Below are positions 22,015 through 25,355 of a DNA stretch of 25,355 nt, piece by piece. Source of the stretch: an uncultured Eubacterium sp. (GTDB lineage Bacteria; Bacillota; Clostridia; Peptostreptococcales; Anaerovoracaceae); the NCBI GenBank assembly GCA_902495595.1, contig CABUXV010000032.1:1-25355 (forward strand), written 5' to 3'. Below the pieces are notes generated by a model that had not been told where the DNA came from, searched no databases, and worked only from the letters and a program-made list of their open reading frames with translations. Each line of letters starts with the position of its first letter. Position 1 is the first letter of the stretch. Position numbers and translations under genes: made by a program.

Positions 22015-22050
22015 AAAAATTCCTGATTTAATCAATAATCAGGAATTTTT
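22015..22050 (+). terminator. Intrinsic terminator of the tRNA pair
   Basis: AAAAATTCCTGATT (22015-22028) pairs with AATCAGGAATTTTT (22037-22050) and is followed by more T. It begins 9 bases after the tRNA-Ala. It can also serve the BCCT gene, whose stop is at 22095 on the other strand. Confidence 0.88.
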
Positions 22051-22094
22051 TATTTATGCTATATTCTCTTTTGTTCAATCTGATAAATAATCGC

Positions 22095-23738
22095 TTATGA
22101 CGATTCGTTGTCTTTCGTGCAGTCTGCTGAAATCTTATCACTTTGGCTGTCATCAATTATTATTTCATCAAATGAGCCTACTTTATCGAGTTCTTTAACC
22201 TTTCGCATACCTTTCCAGTATGCATACGCCATCCAAATCTGCAGCAATATTATAGGAAGTCCGCATACGACTACAGATGTCTGCAAAGCCTGAAAGCTTT
22301 GCTCTCCTCCTGTATAAAGCAGTATTAAGGTCAATAGTCCCATACCTACTCCCCAGAATACCGTTACCGTCTTTGGCGGTTCTTTCTCGTTTCCGTCTTT
22401 ATCGAACCCTACGGTAGTCATGGATGAAAGCGTATACGCCACAGCTTCTGCCTGAGTATTGAAATTGAGAGCCACAAGTATAAGGAACAGTATTCCTGTA
22501 ACAAATGCCATCGGATAATGGGATAAAAGCTCAAATATCGCATACTCATTGCCCAATTCCATTATTCTTTCACCTATATTGGTTCCTCCTGTTAAGTCCG
22601 ACATCATTCCGGTCGTACCCCATGTGCCAAACCATATTACGATAAATACAGACGGCGCTATAAGATTAACCGCCACAAACTGTCTTACTGTACGGCCCTT
22701 GGCAAGTCTTACCATGAACAAACCTGTCAGCGGCGCGAAAGCCAGCCACCATGCCCAGTAAAATGTTGTCCATGACTCATGAAAACCTGTCTGCTCTATA
22801 GGGTCAAGATTTGTTGCAAGAGGTATGAAGTTCTGAACAAAATCACCTGTAGCAGTTATTATATTCTCTATTATCGTCCTTGTCGGTCCGAAGAAAAATA
22901 CAAACAGTAAAAGAGCAAAATAAAGATACATATTGAACGTGCCCACATGTTTAATTCCTTTATGAACACCTGTAGTTGCTATTATTGTATAAAATACCGT
23001 CATAACTATGACTATCACTGTCAATGTCCAAATCCCTGTATCCATTCCGAACAGATGGTTAAGACCTCCCGCAATTTGCATAGTTCCAAGACCAAGAGAA
23101 GTTGCAATACCGCCTACCATGGCAAATATAGCTAAGCTGTCTACGCCGTTTCCTATGATTCCTTCAGTTTTTTCTCCGAGAACAGGATATAATGCCGAGC
23201 TAACTTTAAAGGGTCTTTTCGCATTGTAGAACATAAACGCTATGGCAATTCCTGCGCTGGCATATATTCCAAATGGAACAACAGCCCAGTGAAGATATGA
23301 ATATCTCATGGCAACTTTCGCCGCTTCCGCAGTTTCCCCTGCTATATGAAGAAATTCAGGCGGATTCATAAAATAGTTCATAGGCTCAGCTACACACCAA
23401 TAGCTTACCCCTATTGCAAGCGAGGATGTGAAAGATACGGCAAACCACTGAAACATAGATAATGTAGGTTTTGCTTTAGGTCCCCCCAGCTTTATTCTGC
23501 CGTATTTGGAAAACCCTGCCCATATGCAAAAAACAAATAAGATAATTGCGCCTAAAGTGAACAGCCATCCAAACTGCTCCGTTATGAAAGCAAGAACTTT
23601 ATTGCATCCATTCCCAAACTGCTCCGGAAATATCGCTCCAACGCCAACAGCTATAACCAATACTATTGCCGGCGGCAGAAATACTCTTTTATTGAGCAGG
23701 CCTATTAAATTTTTCTTTCTCTTCTCATTTTCATTCAT
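22095..23738 (-). CDS. BCCT family transporter (betaine/carnitine/choline type)
   Basis: This 547-residue secondary transporter carries quaternary-ammonium compounds across the cytoplasmic membrane. There are about 12 membrane segments, starting at residue 19 (VFLPPAIVLVIAVGVGAIF). The family signature SWTTFYWAWW is at 322-331. In the third segment the glycine-rich stretch of betaine carriers (GMGIG in BetP) is replaced by SLAIG (106-110, before VSYWCVAEP), so glycine betaine may not be the substrate; carnitine or a related compound is possible. The C-terminal tail is acidic. ATG 23738 has AGGAGAA upstream. It has a sigma-54 promoter and follows a sigma-54 activator gene, so it is probably induced for catabolic uptake rather than osmotic stress. 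Confidence 0.93.
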   Translation of the reverse strand: MNENEKRKKNLIGLLNKRVFLPPAIVLVIAVGVGAIFPEQFGNGCNKVLAFITEQFGWLFTLGAIILFVFCIWAGFSKYGRIKLGGPKAKPTLSMFQWFAVSFTSSLAIGVSYWCVAEPMNYFMNPPEFLHIAGETAEAAKVAMRYSYLHWAVVPFGIYASAGIAIAFMFYNAKRPFKVSSALYPVLGEKTEGIIGNGVDSLAIFAMVGGIATSLGLGTMQIAGGLNHLFGMDTGIWTLTVIVIVMTVFYTIIATTGVHKGIKHVGTFNMYLYFALLLFVFFFGPTRTIIENIITATGDFVQNFIPLATNLDPIEQTGFHESWTTFYWAWWLAFAPLTGLFMVRLAKGRTVRQFVAVNLIAPSVFIVIWFGTWGTTGMMSDLTGGTNIGERIMELGNEYAIFELLSHYPMAFVTGILFLILVALNFNTQAEAVAYTLSSMTTVGFDKDGNEKEPPKTVTVFWGVGMGLLTLILLYTGGEQSFQALQTSVVVCGLPIILLQIWMAYAYWKGMRKVKELDKVGSFDEIIIDDSQSDKISADCTKDNESS

Positions 23739-23810
23739 TGAATTTTCTCCTTGAACATAATACGGTAACCTATTTTGTAATGAGATATATTGATTCCGTC
23801 TATAAATCTA

Positions 23811-23826
23811 CGCAATTATTATGCCA
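23811..23826 (-). promoter_or_regulatory. Sigma-54 (-24/-12) promoter of the BCCT gene
   Basis: The minus strand reads TGGCATAATAATTGCG: TGGCAT, five bases, TTGC, with GG and GC at the same spacing as the promoter at 17461-17476. The final G departs from the preferred A/T. Transcription would start about 23800, some 60 bases before the start codon. Confidence 0.75.
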
Positions 23827-23850
23827 AGCTGTATTTTGGGGATATTCAAC

Positions 23851-23885
23851 AAAAAACAAGACCTGATACCGAAGTATCGGTCTTG
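23851..23885 (-). terminator. Intrinsic terminator of the second sigma-54 activator gene
   Basis: CAAGACC pairs with GGTCTTG and GATAC with GTATC around a 4-base loop, with one bulged base (23857-23885). On the minus strand six U follow (23851-23856). It lies between the activator stop (23955) and the BCCT promoter. Confidence 0.85.
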
Positions 23886-23954
23886 CCGCTTCATATAAAT
23901 TGTATAAAATAAGTTCATTTCTGTTTAAAAATGTCTAATTTTGTATAGTCAATT

Positions 23955-25355
23955 TTATCGTTTAATTCCATATTTTTTCATCTTATATATGAGAGACTGT
24001 CTGTGTATCCCCATATCCACCGCTGTTTTTGATACATTGCCGTTGTTTTTCATAAGAATATTTATAATCCTTTGTTTTTCTTTGCTTCTTATAGCTCCAT
24101 ACACATCTACATTTTCCGATATATGTTCAAACTTTTCTCCTGTCTTTTCAAAGTCAGTTCCTCTGTCCTTGCTTTTGGCAACATCAAATCTAATATGTTC
24201 ATCCTTAAATAAATACTGCGGAAGTTCCTTAACGGTAATTAGTTCAGCATTATCATCAGCCAGGCTTATCGCTGACTCCAAAGTATGTTTCACCTGCCTT
24301 ACATTTCCCGGCCACTCATAAGATTCAAAAAAACTTTCAGCATTTTCGTCAAGACCTTTAATCCTCTTTCCGAATTTATTATTATACTTTTTTATGAAGT
24401 ATTGACACAGCAGAAATATATCGTCTCCTCGTTCCTTAATTGTTGGAATTTCAATATTTATTACAGATAATCTGTAAAACAAATCTTCTCTTATCTTTCC
24501 CTTTGTAATAGCGCTTACCGGAGATTCATTCATTGCGCTTATTATCCTTACATCGGTTTTTATATCACGTTCGCCGCCTACATGCCGTACTTCTTTTTCC
24601 TCAAGCACTCTAAGAAGTTTTACCTGCGAAGCAAGAGGCATGGAATTAAGTTCATCTAAAAAAACAGTCCCGCCCTTCGCCTGTTCAAAGATACCTTTCT
24701 TATCAACGGCTCCTGTAAAGGCTCCTTTCTCTGTACCAAACAGAATACTTTCAAGCAAAGATTCCGGTATAGCTCCGCAGTTTACAGCCATAAAGGGAGC
24801 AGCTTTTCTTTTGCTTGCGTTGTGAATTCCCTTTGCAAAGACTTCTTTACCCGTACCTGTTGCTCCTGAAAGCATTATAGGCAAGTCACTTCTGGCAGTG
24901 GATGATGCCATCTCTATACAGTCCAAAAACCTCGGATTCTCACCTATCAAAGTTTTGAATTCAACATCTTTCTGCGCACATCTTGTATTTCGCTGATAAT
25001 CCAGATTTTCCGATACAATTTTCTCAAGAGAAGTAATATCCCTCTGTATAGTATAACACCCTATAATCTCATCCCCTTCTGTCACAGGATAAGCCTTGAC
25101 CATCTGTCTGAACCTCTTTCCGTTGTTCATCCATACATTGTCATTATCAGTTACCGGACGGCCTGTTTCCAAAGCTTTAAGGCTGGGGCTGTAATCCGGA
25201 TGTATATAAATATCATCTATCTTCATTCCTCTTACAGACTCGTTTTTCAGCCCCTCAAAATCTTCTGCCGTACTGTTGAGAAAAACAAAACGTCCGTCTT
25301 TATCAAACACATATACTGAATTATCCAAATCATTCAAAAGCGTTTTATAAAAAGG
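23955..25355 (-). CDS. Sigma-54-dependent activator (PAS, AAA+, Fis-type HTH), 5' end beyond the window
   Basis: The frame is open to the right edge (PFYKTLLNDLDNSVYVFDK), so the start is not visible; comparison with the activator at 17619 suggests only a few residues are missing. A TTG at 25337 gives a 460-residue version but lacks a clear ribosome binding site. A PAS domain comes first (VYVFDKDGRFVFLNSTAEDF, to about 115). The AAA+ domain follows, with Walker A GATGTGKE, the sigma-54 contact loop GAFTGA, Walker B VFLDELN and YEWPGNVRQ. The C-terminal HTH is AVDMGIHRQSLIYKMKKYG. No receiver domain is present, so a small-molecule signal is likely. The BCCT gene downstream is its probable target. 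Confidence 0.94.
   Translation of the reverse strand, partial: PFYKTLLNDLDNSVYVFDKDGRFVFLNSTAEDFEGLKNESVRGMKIDDIYIHPDYSPSLKALETGRPVTDNDNVWMNNGKRFRQMVKAYPVTEGDEIIGCYTIQRDITSLEKIVSENLDYQRNTRCAQKDVEFKTLIGENPRFLDCIEMASSTARSDLPIMLSGATGTGKEVFAKGIHNASKRKAAPFMAVNCGAIPESLLESILFGTEKGAFTGAVDKKGIFEQAKGGTVFLDELNSMPLASQVKLLRVLEEKEVRHVGGERDIKTDVRIISAMNESPVSAITKGKIREDLFYRLSVINIEIPTIKERGDDIFLLCQYFIKKYNNKFGKRIKGLDENAESFFESYEWPGNVRQVKHTLESAISLADDNAELITVKELPQYLFKDEHIRFDVAKSKDRGTDFEKTGEKFEHISENVDVYGAIRSKEKQRIINILMKNNGNVSKTAVDMGIHRQSLIYKMKKYGIKR

Noticed and set aside
23886..23954. Activator site for the BCCT promoter based on two TTGTATA copies
   Set aside because: Two 7-base AT-rich direct copies about 40 bases apart are too weak to claim; no inverted repeat like that of the peptidase module was found.

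Overview
The window looks like a stretch of low-GC chromosome from an anaerobic, probably spore-forming member of the Clostridia. The evidence is a SigH gene beside tuf, the cysE-cysS-mrnC-rlmB-sigH gene order, two sigma-54 activators and AT-rich intergenic DNA. I cannot fix the family; a relative of Peptostreptococcales/Anaerovoracaceae is a guess. I see no insertion sequence, phage, integrase or cas gene.

Layout. (a) 1-5983, minus strand: the housekeeping run cysE, cysS, mrnC, a small membrane protein, thyA, folA, rlmB, sigH, tRNA-Thr and the start of tuf. It joins cysteine synthesis and charging, rRNA processing and modification, thymidylate synthesis and stationary-phase control. (b) 6005-7257: a G5/M23 cell-wall peptidase with its own promoter. 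(c) 7296-13496, minus: a BMP-type (nucleoside-like) ABC importer operon (lipoprotein, double ATPase, two permeases), followed by a DJ-1/PfpI protein and a PHP phosphoesterase. (d) 13538-16260: xpt (xanthine salvage, which fits the importer next door), a DivIVA-like coiled-coil protein, and a divergent single-pass membrane protein, the only plus-strand protein gene. (e) 16288-19067: a P1/DmpA self-cleaving aminopeptidase behind a sigma-54 promoter, with its likely activator upstream. Three copies of TGTAAA-N6-TTTACA sit at the activator's own promoter and upstream of the peptidase promoter. (f) 19037-21318: an operon of a DUF2089-type zinc-ribbon/HTH protein, two related small proteins and a secreted metallo-beta-lactamase-fold lipoprotein with an Ada-like zinc tail. 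(g) 21239-21848: 610 bases without a gene. It holds four evenly spaced 35-base inverted-repeat units (period 72-73) that I cannot assign to a known element. (h) 21806-22050: tRNA-Thr(CGT) and tRNA-Ala(GGC) with promoter and terminator. (i) 22095-25355: a BCCT transporter behind a second sigma-54 promoter, and a second sigma-54 activator that runs off the right edge.

The most unusual items are the array at 21476-21754 and the two compact sigma-54 modules. Each module pairs an activator with one target gene, one for uptake of a betaine/carnitine-like compound and one for peptide hydrolysis.
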